Below, piece by piece: positions 43,954 to 52,447 of a stretch of DNA of 64,000 bases (positions are counted from its first letter, which is position 1; every line of letters begins with the position of its first letter). This DNA comes from Candidatus Poribacteria bacterium WGA-3G. GTDB lineage: Bacteria > Poribacteria > WGA-4E > WGA-3G. The notes under the pieces were generated by a model, which was given only the letters and a program-made list of their open reading frames with translations, had not been told where the DNA came from and searched no databases. The translations under genes and the position numbers were made by a program. Location: contig ASZN01000001.1 of the NCBI GenBank assembly GCA_000406005.1, forward strand, positions 62,001-126,000, given 5' to 3'.

Positions 43954-44793
43954 TTATATCGAATAAAACTCCGAAGCGTTTTCGTAAAAGAGCCTGTTTC
44001 TCTCTGCATCCGACGCATCTTCAATAGCCCATAAAAGTGCGTCTACCCATTCCCTATATGTCGCCGCCAGCGTACAGACGGGCCAATCGCTGCCGAACAT
44101 GAGCCGCTCATAACCGAACGCCTCTACCAGATGCCGGATATACGGTTTAAGCGCCTCGCGCCTCCAATTCTCGCTTGCAGTCGTCACGATCCCTGATACC
44201 TTGCAGTGGACGTTCTCGAAAGCGGCGAGTTCACGGATATACGTTGCCCACGGTTCAAACTGACCGCCTTTTATATCCGGTCCGCCGCAGTGGTTAAGCG
44301 CGTGCCGTACCTCCGGTGTCGCCTTAACCAACGCAATCGCCGCGGGTAGCTGCGCCTGATTCGCACAGAGTTCAAAGGACAGATCAAACTTCGCCAGCAA
44401 TTTCACACCGTTAATCAACTCAGGTGTCGCATAAAACTCTGGATCGGGGTGGTGCCACGCCATCCGGCGCACGCCGACAACGAGTCCGAATCCAACCAGC
44501 TCCGAAAGGATAGCTTCGGCACTCGGTTTCTCTAACGGTGCTGCAGCCGCGATCGCCCCGATCATTCCATCCGTCTCAGCGATCTCCGTCAGCCACTCTA
44601 CCTCTTTGACGACTTCCGTTTCAGCCGGATCCCCCTCAACATGAACCGACTTGACGACATTAAGATCACCAATCGCTTCGCGATAATCTTCTGCCGTATA
44701 CCCTTTCTTTAACAGGTCAAAATCCTCAAGCCACGGGTATTCCAAATTTTCAGTATCCCAGAGGTGTTGGTGCGTATCAATTATTTTAAGCAT
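43954..44793 (-). CDS. amidohydrolase-2 family TIM-barrel hydrolase (COG3618-like)
   Basis: A 279-residue cytoplasmic enzyme. The N-terminal IIDTHQHLWD carries the HxH metal ligands; HALNHCGGPD and the C-terminal MFGSDWPV with its catalytic Asp are the other family blocks. Relatives include L-fuconolactonase and L-rhamnono-lactonase, which open sugar lactones, and 2-pyrone dicarboxylate hydrolase. A sugar-lactone substrate is plausible in a genome with sulfatases. A micro-palindrome (GCGGTT-AGA-AACCGC, about 43916-43930) lies between it and the methylase gene. Confidence 0.85.
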   Translation of the reverse strand: MLKIIDTHQHLWDTENLEYPWLEDFDLLKKGYTAEDYREAIGDLNVVKSVHVEGDPAETEVVKEVEWLTEIAETDGMIGAIAAAAPLEKPSAEAILSELVGFGLVVGVRRMAWHHPDPEFYATPELINGVKLLAKFDLSFELCANQAQLPAAIALVKATPEVRHALNHCGGPDIKGGQFEPWATYIRELAAFENVHCKVSGIVTTASENWRREALKPYIRHLVEAFGYERLMFGSDWPVCTLAATYREWVDALLWAIEDASDAERNRLFYENASEFYSI

Positions 44794-44970
44794 CTGTTCT
44801 TCCTCGCTTCCAATAGGTTAGACACATTCTGCCTGACAGTATAACACGTTATCGGAATAGCGTCAAATTATGGAGATTTTCAGATCAATTCAATTGTAGG
44901 TTTTGGTGTTGTATTTTTGGCAGGCATTAATACTTTATATATGTTATGTTTTTTAAAAAACCTCAGAAAA

Positions 44971-45010
44971 ATTCGCAGCCTGTCGCAGCCTGTCGCAGCA
45001 TTTCGCACCA
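44971..45010. repeat. four direct repeats with a 10-bp period
   Basis: TCGCA recurs exactly every 10 bp (ATTCGCAGCC, TGTCGCAGCC, TGTCGCAGCA, TTTCGCACCA). One helical turn per unit would put all copies on the same face of DNA, as in clustered regulator sites. They lie about 70 bp upstream of the -35 box of the zinc peptidase gene. Nothing else is seen in the gap 44794-45168 except the promoter. Confidence 0.5.
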
Positions 45011-45079
45011 GATCCTGGAAAAAAAGATGTCCAATCCAATATTTTCTTAAAATTGAATGGCTCTGGACAAAAAAATGAG

Positions 45080-45108
45080 TTGAATTTCACAGAGATATCC
45101 CGTATAAT
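45080..45108 (+). promoter_or_regulatory. sigma-70-like promoter of the zinc peptidase gene
   Basis: TTGAAT (45080-45085) and TATAAT (45103-45108) with a 17-bp spacer. The leader of about 55 bases contains GGAGG (45157-45161) before the ATG at 45169. Confidence 0.7.
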
Positions 45109-45168
45109 TCTCTTAATAAAACAAACACTATCATAACAGCAACAAAAACAAAATTCGGAGGTGTTATC

Positions 45169-45864
45169 ATGTTTTGGGGTTTCTTTGACCCAATGTATTT
45201 CGTGTTTCTCGCGCCCGGACTTGCTTTGTCCCTCTATGCAACATTTCGTACAAAATCGACATTCTCAAAATATTCACAAGTTGGATCGCGTAGTGGGATA
45301 ACCGGTGCACAGGCTGCTGACCTAATGCTAAAACGGCACGGTGTCAGCGGCGTGCGGATTGAACGCTCAGGTGGCTGGTTAAGCGATCACTATGACCCAT
45401 CTAAAAAGGCTTTGCGGTTATCCGATGATGTCTACGCAAGCCAATCGCTTTCCGCTATAGGGGTCGCCTGCCATGAAGCCGGACACGCGATGCAGGACGC
45501 ACACGGCTATCCGATGTTAAACCTGCGTACTGCCCTCGTCCCCGCGACGAATTTCAGCTCAATATTCGCTTATATCTTGATGATGGTAGGTTTCTTTATC
45601 CAACCGTTTCTACTCCTCGGTGTAGGTCTTTTCGCAGTAGGCGTTGTCTTTTCACTAGTGACGCTCCCTGTTGAATGGGATGCAAGTCGGCGAGCAAAAA
45701 TAGCAATAGACGAAGCAGGGATGCTCACACCAGAAGAAAATCGACACGCCAGTAAGGTGCTTAATGCTGCCTTCCTGACATATCTCGCTGCAGCAGTAAC
45801 GAGTCTGCTGACACTGGTCTATTACCTGTTCCGGTTGGGACTGTTGGGGGGTGGCGACGAGTAA
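45169..45864 (+). CDS. membrane zinc metallopeptidase (YugP-like, Zn_peptidase_2 family)
   Basis: A 231-residue integral membrane peptidase. One helix at the N-terminus, HEAGH at 102-106 as zinc motif, then a hydrophobic pair at about 125-170 and a last helix at about 200-222. The block RSGITGAQAADLMLKRHGVSGVRIERSGGWLSDHYDPSKKALRLS is highly typical of the family. The length equals the usual 225-235 residues, so it is complete. Targets are unknown; membrane-protein quality control has been suggested for such enzymes. Confidence 0.9.
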   Translation: MFWGFFDPMYFVFLAPGLALSLYATFRTKSTFSKYSQVGSRSGITGAQAADLMLKRHGVSGVRIERSGGWLSDHYDPSKKALRLSDDVYASQSLSAIGVACHEAGHAMQDAHGYPMLNLRTALVPATNFSSIFAYILMMVGFFIQPFLLLGVGLFAVGVVFSLVTLPVEWDASRRAKIAIDEAGMLTPEENRHASKVLNAAFLTYLAAAVTSLLTLVYYLFRLGLLGGGDE

Positions 45865-45874
45865 GTGCGTTGGT

Positions 45875-45895
45875 GGCGCGGCGAGGTGCCGCGCC
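45875..45895. terminator. palindrome between convergent genes, possible two-way terminator
   Basis: GGCGCGGC and GCCGCGCC form a perfect 8-bp stem around GAGGT, followed by CTACGG. There is no long T run, so termination is not certain. It belongs to the micro-palindromes scattered in the gaps of this window (see also 54884-54900). Confidence 0.45.
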
Positions 45896-45913
45896 TACGG
45901 AGAATTAAAAGTT

Positions 45914-46342
45914 TCAACTTTTGCTATCGATATCAACACCGGGCCATTGATTATCCTGCTCGGTAATATCGACAACGATACCGTCAGGGTCTTCAACCTT
46001 GAAGGCTTCTGAAGGCAGCTCGTCCGAATTCGGGTCGTAAGGTTTGCTACCGTCTAAGCCTTCCCAAGTGATTTCAAAACCGAGTTCCTCACACCGTTGT
46101 GCGGCTTCCCGCAAATTCGGAACCCGGACACCGATATGGAGGTAGTCTAACATGCCACCGACATGTTTCGGACGTTCGGGACCGCGGTGCTGAAATACTC
46201 GGAAATTGTGATAACCATCGGTAAGATCGTAGCAACCGTTCATCGTTGAAAAGACACGCAATCCGAGCGCGTCGCGCCAGAAATGGATGCTTTTCTCTAA
46301 ATCGGTCGTGCGGACACCGATATGTACAAGTGTTGTGGACAT
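45914..46342 (-). CDS. VOC/glyoxalase-superfamily protein
   Basis: A 142-residue protein of the vicinal-oxygen-chelate fold with two beta-alpha-beta-beta-beta units. LVHIGVRTTDLEKSIHFWRDALGLRV opens the first and DYLHIGVRVPNLREAAQRCEELGFEI the second; FKVEDPDGIVVDITEQ gives the terminal Glu metal ligand. His in the first strand, His in the second and this Glu fit a glyoxalase-I-like metal site. Actual activity may be lactoylglutathione lyase, dioxygenase or resistance; no context decides. Its partner downstream is a PhyH enzyme on the same strand. Confidence 0.85.
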   Translation of the reverse strand: MSTTLVHIGVRTTDLEKSIHFWRDALGLRVFSTMNGCYDLTDGYHNFRVFQHRGPERPKHVGGMLDYLHIGVRVPNLREAAQRCEELGFEITWEGLDGSKPYDPNSDELPSEAFKVEDPDGIVVDITEQDNQWPGVDIDSKS

Positions 46343-46425
46343 AAGAAATTCCTTCTGTTACGGCATACCATGTATGCCTACTACTTTGTGTTGCGGCACG
46401 GCACGACGGAGCGTGCCTACTACTT

Positions 46426-47220
46426 TTAAATCCAGACAGTTGGCTCGCGGCTTTCGGCGCGGTGCTCGTAGAGTAATCGGACATCCTCAGGAAACTTATC
46501 GAACGTCTCACCCGGAATCGTGGCAGTGTTGACACCGAAGAGCTCCAAATTCAACCACCAGGGTGCATATCTAACGACAACCGCAGTCCGTTTGCCAGCA
46601 CTCGGATTTTCGGCATTGGAATGCCAGATCCGACTATCCATGATAAGGACACTACCGGCACTCCCAATGGCTTGCATCTCACCGTCAAGTGGGTTCCGGT
46701 CACCGATACCGTCTTCTTTACCTCTCGGATTCCGTAGGTCTATATGCGTCTTCGGGACAATCCAAGTGCCACCGTTTTCTGTCGTAAACTCAGAGAGCAT
46801 CCAGAGGGTAGTGATGCCGATGACCGCGCTCGGAAACGGTTGAGAGATATGCCATTTCTGGTTCAGATCGTAAGGGAAATCAGAGTGATAGGCACGCACC
46901 AATTCATAATGCGGCGGACGTATCTTATATTCGGTTTGCGATATACGCACCTGCGTTCCTAACAATTGACGAATAGTGGTAAGGAGTCGGTCATTCGCGA
47001 GGTGCTCAGCGAATTTCGGCATGAAACTGATAACATTGCGTTCCCATCTGCCGTGTTCTTTACTGAACGCATTATAGTCCGCTTCTGAGGTTTCGACCTC
47101 TTCACGCACTTCACCAACGACATCGGCGGGAATAACACCATCCAAAACGCACCAGCCTTCTTCCCGCAACTGCCTAACATAAGGTTCAACTGTTTCTAAT
47201 GCATTGTCGGTTTCCATTGA
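46426..47220 (-). CDS. phytanoyl-CoA dioxygenase-family (PhyH) Fe(II)/2-oxoglutarate oxygenase
   Basis: About 264 residues from the ATG at 47220 (GGAGA before it); the in-frame start at 47247 would overlap the previous gene. A double-stranded beta-helix enzyme of the PhyH family. AYHSDFPYD gives the HxD iron ligands, SRIWHSNAENPSAGKRTAVVVRYAP the distal His and the 2-oxoglutarate-binding Arg, and GTWIVPKTH the loop before the last sheet. Such enzymes hydroxylate a wide range of small molecules; phytanoyl-CoA is only one. It follows the SCP2 gene by 14 bp, so both may act on a lipid. Confidence 0.85.
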   Translation of the reverse strand, partial: SMETDNALETVEPYVRQLREEGWCVLDGVIPADVVGEVREEVETSEADYNAFSKEHGRWERNVISFMPKFAEHLANDRLLTTIRQLLGTQVRISQTEYKIRPPHYELVRAYHSDFPYDLNQKWHISQPFPSAVIGITTLWMLSEFTTENGGTWIVPKTHIDLRNPRGKEDGIGDRNPLDGEMQAIGSAGSVLIMDSRIWHSNAENPSAGKRTAVVVRYAPWWLNLELFGVNTATIPGETFDKFPEDVRLLYEHRAESREPTVWI

Positions 47221-47234
47221 AGTCTCCTTGCGTG

Positions 47235-47633
47235 TCAAGAATCGCAATTAATTTCTCGCTCACGGTTATAGCGAACGGCAGTCTTAATGAGCGGTGCGAG
47301 GCGCATCACTTTACCGAGGGAACCGATGATACCAATTTCGCGTGTCGTAATGGCACCCATGACGTTGAGTTCACCCGTCCAAAACCTGTGAGCGACATCG
47401 CCCGTCATAGTGAGTTCAACATCAGGGAGCGTGGCATCACACGCCCCACGGATAACGCAATACTCGCCATTTGCTGCCGTCAGTGTCATTGTACAATCAG
47501 GCGCGGTATAGTTAAACTGGACACTCAGTGTCAAGGTTTTCAACGCCTCCCGCGCCTCTGGTAAGGTCGCAATTTCTGCAAACAACTCACTGATATAACT
47601 ATAGAGTTGTTCAGATGTTTCAAATATAGCCAT
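47235..47633 (-). CDS. SCP2 sterol/lipid-binding domain protein
   Basis: About 132 residues from the ATG at 47633; an in-frame start at 47705 would run into the promoter region of ogt. The fold is a single SCP2 domain: LTLSVQFNYTAPDCTMTLTAANGEYCVIRG, PDVELTMTGDVAHRFWTGELNVMGAITTREIGIIGSLGKVMRLAPLI is the usual hydrophobic tunnel region. It binds a lipid or acyl-CoA and has no catalytic residues. It is upstream of the PhyH gene in the same operon. Confidence 0.8.
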   Translation of the reverse strand: MAIFETSEQLYSYISELFAEIATLPEAREALKTLTLSVQFNYTAPDCTMTLTAANGEYCVIRGACDATLPDVELTMTGDVAHRFWTGELNVMGAITTREIGIIGSLGKVMRLAPLIKTAVRYNREREINCDS

Positions 47634-47708
47634 AATTTGTGGTATAGCATATCGCAATAACACCCATAAAGTCAAGTGACTTTTTAACAAAATTTTAGGA
47701 GTCATAAA

Positions 47709-48278
47709 ATGAGCAAATCAAATCCGTTAGAAATTATCTCTAAGGCATTAGGCGGTGATGACGGTTTGAGGCGGTTAAGAGATACCGTCGGTATTCCGAG
47801 TTTTTGCTATAAATCCCCTATAGGTTGGATAGACATTATCGCTGAAGAAAACCGTATTTCGAGTGCTTCCTTTAGCGAAGCAGAACCTTCATCTGCACCT
47901 ACCTCACCACCAACACTCCCTGTCCTCACGAGAACGATTAAATTGTTGGACATCTATTTTGCTGGGGGACCGATTGATTTCGCTGAGATATCGGTCCAAT
48001 TAGCGTACGGTACGGAGTTCCAGCAGCACGTGTGGAAGACGATTCGGGAAATTCCTCATGGAGAAGTGCGGTCGTATCAATGGATCGCCGATCAGATCGG
48101 GCGACCGAAATCAGTGCGTGCGGTTGGAAACGCAGTTGGTGAAAATCCTGTATCAATCCTCATTCCCTGTCATCGTGTCATTAGGAGCAATGGCGCATTA
48201 GGCGGCTACGGCGGCGGATTAGAGCGGAAACGTCAATTGTTAGCACTCGAAGGTCAGGACATCGAAAAATTGAAGTAA
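47709..48278 (+). CDS. ogt: methylated-DNA--protein-cysteine methyltransferase
   Basis: A 189-residue DNA repair protein that takes the methyl group from O6-methylguanine onto its own cysteine. Motif IPCHRVI with Cys154 is the acceptor, GGYGGGLERKRQLLALEG the following block, and RSYQWIADQIGRPKSVRAVGNAVGENP the helix-turn-helix that inserts an Arg into DNA. The N-terminal RNaseH-like part is normal. It is complete. It shares a short intergenic region with the divergent SCP2 gene. Confidence 0.92.
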   Translation: MSKSNPLEIISKALGGDDGLRRLRDTVGIPSFCYKSPIGWIDIIAEENRISSASFSEAEPSSAPTSPPTLPVLTRTIKLLDIYFAGGPIDFAEISVQLAYGTEFQQHVWKTIREIPHGEVRSYQWIADQIGRPKSVRAVGNAVGENPVSILIPCHRVIRSNGALGGYGGGLERKRQLLALEGQDIEKLK

Positions 48279-48331
48279 GGATGCCAACTTCACGCGAGCA
48301 TCAAAGCAAGTTTTCTGGGAGTTTTATTTAA

Positions 48332-49537
48332 ATGACTGTTGAGAAAAAATTAGGCAAATCCACACAAGCCATTCACGCAGGCGAAAGAGACGCATCCGCT
48401 ACCGAAAAAAGCGGGGTACCTCTACTACCGCCTATCTATCAGAACAGCACCTTCCGTTTCACAACAGCCGCAGAATGTGCAGAAACGTTCCGAGACGAAG
48501 AGAGCGGTTATATCTATACGCGTTGGGGGAACCCGACACAAGAGGTTTTAGAAAAAAAACTTGCCGTACTTGAGGCAGGCGAAGCGGCACTCGCGACAGC
48601 ATCCGGGATGGGAGCGGTGAGCACTGCTCTGCTTACGGCTCTATCTGATGGCGGTCACGTTGTCGCAATGGAAAATCTTTATTCAGCGACATTCCAGATA
48701 CTTAACGAAGATCTCCGACGCTTCGGTATTGAGACGACATTCGTTGATGCCACCGAGCCCTCGCAAATTGCGCGTGCCATCAGACCTGACACGAAAGTAC
48801 TCTACCTTGAAAGTCCAACAAACCCGCTCCTAAAACTGACTGACTTGCGGACATCCGCCGAGATAGCGAAAGCACACGGGGCAACCTCAATTATCGATAA
48901 TACGTTTGCGACTCCATGTGGGCAGCAACCGATTGCCTTCGGTATTGATGTCGTCGTCCACAGCATGACGAAATATTTGAGTGGTACGGGGGCCGTGATC
49001 GCCGGTGCGATTGTCGGACAAAAGGAATTTATTACGCAGGCTAAAACAGGGGCACTACGCAACTTTGGGGCAGTTATTAGTCCGTTCAATGCGTGGCTAA
49101 CACTACACGGTATCACGACGTTACCGCTCCGATTTGCCCAGCACTGCAAGAATGCGGTGCAAGTCGCTGAGTTTCTGGAGACACACCGAGCCGTGGCGTG
49201 GGTTCGGTATCCGGGTTTACCAAGCCATCCACAACATCAACTCGCACAACGGCAGATGGAAGCGTTCGGAGGCATGATTACACTGGAATTGAAAGGTGGA
49301 CGCACCGCGGGGGAACACCTCGTCGATCATCTCGAACGTTGCGCGCTTGCTGTTAGTCTCGGAGATGTTCGGACCCTTATCTGCCATCCCGCATCAACAA
49401 CGCACGCACACGTACCAGCCGAAATCCGCCAGCAGATCGGAATTACAGACGGCTTGGTCAGAATCTCCGTCGGTTTGGAGGATATCGAAGATATTCTCGC
49501 GGATCTCGAACAAGCATTAGAAACCTGCGCTTCTTAG
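48332..49537 (+). CDS. trans-sulfuration PLP enzyme (cystathionine gamma-synthase/methionine gamma-lyase family)
   Basis: A 401-residue cytoplasmic enzyme. YIYTRWGNPTQEVLEKKLAVLEAGEAALATASGMGA is the N-terminal pocket, IIDNTFATPCGQQP the cofactor Asp region, and VVHSMTKYLSGTG contains the PLP lysine K214. Members act in methionine or cysteine metabolism: cystathionine gamma-synthase, O-succinylhomoserine sulfhydrylase or methionine gamma-lyase. Sequence alone does not separate these; the block SHPQHQLAQRQMEAFGGMITLELKGG fits all. It starts 53 bp after ogt and its end overlaps the convergent TPR gene by 21 bp. Confidence 0.9.
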   Translation: MTVEKKLGKSTQAIHAGERDASATEKSGVPLLPPIYQNSTFRFTTAAECAETFRDEESGYIYTRWGNPTQEVLEKKLAVLEAGEAALATASGMGAVSTALLTALSDGGHVVAMENLYSATFQILNEDLRRFGIETTFVDATEPSQIARAIRPDTKVLYLESPTNPLLKLTDLRTSAEIAKAHGATSIIDNTFATPCGQQPIAFGIDVVVHSMTKYLSGTGAVIAGAIVGQKEFITQAKTGALRNFGAVISPFNAWLTLHGITTLPLRFAQHCKNAVQVAEFLETHRAVAWVRYPGLPSHPQHQLAQRQMEAFGGMITLELKGGRTAGEHLVDHLERCALAVSLGDVRTLICHPASTTHAHVPAEIRQQIGITDGLVRISVGLEDIEDILADLEQALETCAS

Positions 49538-50755
49538 GCTTTGGATATGGTTCTCAGTGATGTTATTTGACTGATGCGATGCCTCTCTATGCGGTTCTGG
49601 AAAATTGTTGAGAAGCTTCTGATAGGCCACTATCGCTAAATCGGTATCACCGTTGTCCTCATAGATCTTACCGATCCAATATTGCGCTGCCCGACGGTTA
49701 TCGTAATCGTAGGTGCCGTTATCCGCCACCTTCTGATACGCATCAACCGCGCTCGCTATATTCTCGCTGGCGTATGCGATCTGCGCGATGTAAACCTGAG
49801 AATTGGCGGCATTTTCGTTGCGCGGGTAGAGTTCAATGGCTTTCTCAAGTTGGGCGATGGCTTCGTCGTACTTACCGAGCCGTTCGTACGCCCATCCCAT
49901 GTAGAAGTGTGCGTCCTGTCCGACTTTGGTGTCTGGATAAAGATCAACGACCTTCTGGTAGCCGTCAATTGCCTCCTGATATTTTCCCTCGGCGAGATAG
50001 GTCTGCGGGACCCCGAAACTCGCCAAAGGTGCGAGGTCTGGATCGCCGGAATCGACGACGTTTGTAAATTCGACGCGTGCGTTCTCATATTCCTGCCGCT
50101 TGAGATAAATCTCGCCGGTAACGTATAAAATCTGGTAGAGAAGGGGACTCGCACGGAACGGTTCTCGCAGTGTATCAAACGTTGAAAGCGCGAGGTTTAA
50201 CTCGCCTTTCCCATAGTGGCACATCGCCGTATTAAACTGTGCCTGGTCCGATAAGTCGCTACCCGGATATAACGCTATTAATTGATTGTAAAGCGAAAGG
50301 GCGCGGTCGTAATAAGAATCGACGGATTCGAGCGTCCCTGTCCGCTTTAACTCTTCAGCAATCTGATATAAGGCGTACGCGATGGCATACATGGAATCGT
50401 CTGCCCACTCACTGTCAGGATAATTGTTTATGAGCCGCCGGAAGAGTGCGAAAGCCTCTTCATCGGTGCGTGGGATGCGTGAAGCGAGCTGATAGATGGC
50501 ATCATCTGCCCACAGGCTATCAGGATATTTATCGAAAACTTCACGGTATGCGGCTCGGACCTTCCGTAAACGATCCGCATCTGGACTATCAAGTGTTACC
50601 GGTGGTTCGTCGAGCACTTTTACCGCCGCCCACGCCTTATCTGCGTTGTCGTAGTAGTCTTCGTAACTGGTGCTGTCTCCTGTGACACGTCCCAGCCAAA
50701 ACCCACCAGCAAGCGCAAGCAGTACGCAGATTTCTGCAATTATGAATTTCTTCAT
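49517..50755 (-). CDS. membrane-anchored tetratricopeptide protein (YbgF/BamD-like)
   Basis: About 412 residues from the ATG at 50755 (AAGGAGA before it). An N-terminal hydrophobic helix (about 3-22) anchors or exports it. The rest is an array of TPR units of the type seen in Tol-Pal YbgF and BamD: VFDKYPDSLWADDAIYQLASRI, LINNYPDSEWADDSMYAIAYAL, VVDLYPDTKVGQDAHFYMGWAYERLGKYDEAIAQLEKAIELYP. Repeats cover about residues 60-395. The partner is unknown; an outer-membrane assembly or envelope scaffold role would suit. No tol or pal gene is nearby. Confidence 0.8.
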   Translation of the reverse strand: MKKFIIAEICVLLALAGGFWLGRVTGDSTSYEDYYDNADKAWAAVKVLDEPPVTLDSPDADRLRKVRAAYREVFDKYPDSLWADDAIYQLASRIPRTDEEAFALFRRLINNYPDSEWADDSMYAIAYALYQIAEELKRTGTLESVDSYYDRALSLYNQLIALYPGSDLSDQAQFNTAMCHYGKGELNLALSTFDTLREPFRASPLLYQILYVTGEIYLKRQEYENARVEFTNVVDSGDPDLAPLASFGVPQTYLAEGKYQEAIDGYQKVVDLYPDTKVGQDAHFYMGWAYERLGKYDEAIAQLEKAIELYPRNENAANSQVYIAQIAYASENIASAVDAYQKVADNGTYDYDNRRAAQYWIGKIYEDNGDTDLAIVAYQKLLNNFPEPHREASHQSNNITENHIQSLRSAGF

Positions 50756-50955
50756 CTTTCTTCTCCTTACCAAGTATTAGTTCCGAATATATTAACAAGA
50801 CTTTTAAAATATGTCAAGTGCAGCTTACACGAACTTAGAAACTATCAGAAGAATGACTGTTAATCTACCGGAAAACTGAAGCCAATATAGCAATTTTCGT
50901 GCCGAATCTGAACGAGACCGTACGGATAGCAACTTTATAAACATTCGCAAATTCC

Positions 50956-51003
50956 TGCACAAAATAGGGCATACTTCAGTACCGAACTGCACGAAATAGG
51001 GCA
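50956..51003. repeat. pair of 16-bp direct repeats upstream of the amino-acid transporter
   Basis: TGCACAAAATAGGGCA (50956-50971) and TGCACGAAATAGGGCA (50988-51003) differ in one base and start 32 bp apart, three helical turns. They lie about 90 bp before the promoter at 51095 and may be regulator sites. The rest of the gap 50756-51094 shows nothing. Confidence 0.4.
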
Positions 51004-51094
51004 GTTTTGACGAGAAGTTATCGGGCATCAGCAACCAACAAACAAATCGAAACAACAGGATCACTTAATCATTCTGCTGGCTTCTATTAATTGC

Positions 51095-51123
51095 TTGACA
51101 ATATAAAGGCAGTCTGATACAAT
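51095..51123 (+). promoter_or_regulatory. sigma-70-like promoter of the aap operon
   Basis: TTGACA (51095-51100) and TACAAT (51118-51123), spaced by 17 bp. The leader to the GTG at 51262 is about 130 bases; no clear riboswitch fold was recognised. GAGGA precedes the start. Confidence 0.7.
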
Positions 51124-51261
51124 CTTTAAAAGATAAAAACGGTATTTCTGAAGATATAGACGCGATTTTTATAGACCTGTTAATACTAACAGAACTACAC
51201 CAAATCGCTACGTTTTAACGATCTCTTCAATAGAGGTCACATCATAAAAGAGAGGATTTTT

Positions 51262-52278
51262 GTGCGTAAATATTTGTTTCAAACAGCCGCGTTAGTTTTA
51301 GCAATCTCACTGGTAACACCACTCATAGCGAACAGCCAAGAGAGCATATTAGACAAAGTGAAAGAAAGAGGGCGCCTGGTATGTGGCGTGAACAAAGAAT
51401 TACCCGGCTTCGGTTTCCTGAATCAGGATGGCCAATGGCAAGGTTTTGACGTAGATTACGGTCGCGCGATTGCCGCCGCTGTTTTGGGTGATCCTAACAA
51501 AGTTGAGTTCCGTCCCTTAAAAGCACCTGACCGTTTCCCCGCGCTTCAGACAGGTGAAATAGATGTTTTAATCCGCAATACTACTTGGACCTTGACCCGC
51601 GATACCGACTTAGGTGCCGACTTCGCGCCACCGACCTTTTACGACGGTCAAGGGTTCATGCTCCGCAAGGACCTCGGCATAACCTCACTCAAGGAGTTGG
51701 CAGGGGCGACTGTTGGGGTCACCGCTGGTAGCACAACCGAGTTAAATCTTGCTGACACCACACGCGCCTTAGGGATTGAAGTTGAGTCTATTGTTTTTGA
51801 GGAAACCGAAACGCTTTACCAAAGTTATGACCAAGGACGTTGCGATGTCGTGACAAGTGACAAGTCGCAATTAGTCTCGCGTCGCCAATCCCTGAAAAAT
51901 CCAGACGACCATATTATTCTTGACATAACCATTTCAAAGGAACCCTTGGGACCTGTTACTGTCCACGGAGATAACAAGTGGAATGATGTCGTGAGTTGGG
52001 TTGTTTATGCAACGTTCTTTGCCGAAGAACACGGCATTACGCAAGCCAACGTCAACACCTTTGAAACAGAGAACCCTGAGATTAAACGATTCTTGGGCGA
52101 GTCTGGAGATATAGGCGCGAAACTCGGTTTGTCGAAAGACTGGGCACGTCAAGCAATTGCTGCTGTCGGAAACTATGGCGAGATTTTTGAGCGTAACTTA
52201 ACACCACTGGGTCTGCCACGTGGCGTTAACAAACCCTGGACGCAAGGCGGTTTACTCTACGCGATACCGTTCCGATAG
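51262..52278 (+). CDS. aapJ: general L-amino acid ABC transporter, periplasmic binding protein
   Basis: A 338-residue binding protein with a GTG start and a signal peptide (about 1-26). The type-3 solute-binding domain shows LVCGVNKELPGFGFLNQDGQWQGFDVDYGRAIAAAVLGDP and FPALQTGEIDVLIRNTTWTLTRD, the text characteristic of AapJ/BztA of the polar amino-acid family. C-terminal DRFPALQ...WTQGGLLYAIPFR ends as in that family. It catches many L-amino acids in the periplasm and feeds the two permeases that follow. A 169-bp gap to aapQ contains no terminator that I can see. Confidence 0.9.
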   Translation: MRKYLFQTAALVLAISLVTPLIANSQESILDKVKERGRLVCGVNKELPGFGFLNQDGQWQGFDVDYGRAIAAAVLGDPNKVEFRPLKAPDRFPALQTGEIDVLIRNTTWTLTRDTDLGADFAPPTFYDGQGFMLRKDLGITSLKELAGATVGVTAGSTTELNLADTTRALGIEVESIVFEETETLYQSYDQGRCDVVTSDKSQLVSRRQSLKNPDDHIILDITISKEPLGPVTVHGDNKWNDVVSWVVYATFFAEEHGITQANVNTFETENPEIKRFLGESGDIGAKLGLSKDWARQAIAAVGNYGEIFERNLTPLGLPRGVNKPWTQGGLLYAIPFR

Positions 52279-52447
52279 AGCCGAACAATAATCCTAACTT
52301 GATGGCATCGTTTGCCAGCGTCTAACACATAGACTGTAGCTGCACGTATGGATCGCTATAGATTGAAAACCTTGTATCTGGTTCTGTGGTCAACCGTGCA
52401 GCACGTCGCTCAACAATAAAGCGACTACAAAAACTCAGTAGGAAAAA

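Noticed and set aside
52279..52447. Terminator or attenuator between aapJ and aapQ
   Set aside because: No stable stem with a T run could be found by eye; the gap may carry a processing site, but nothing supports it.
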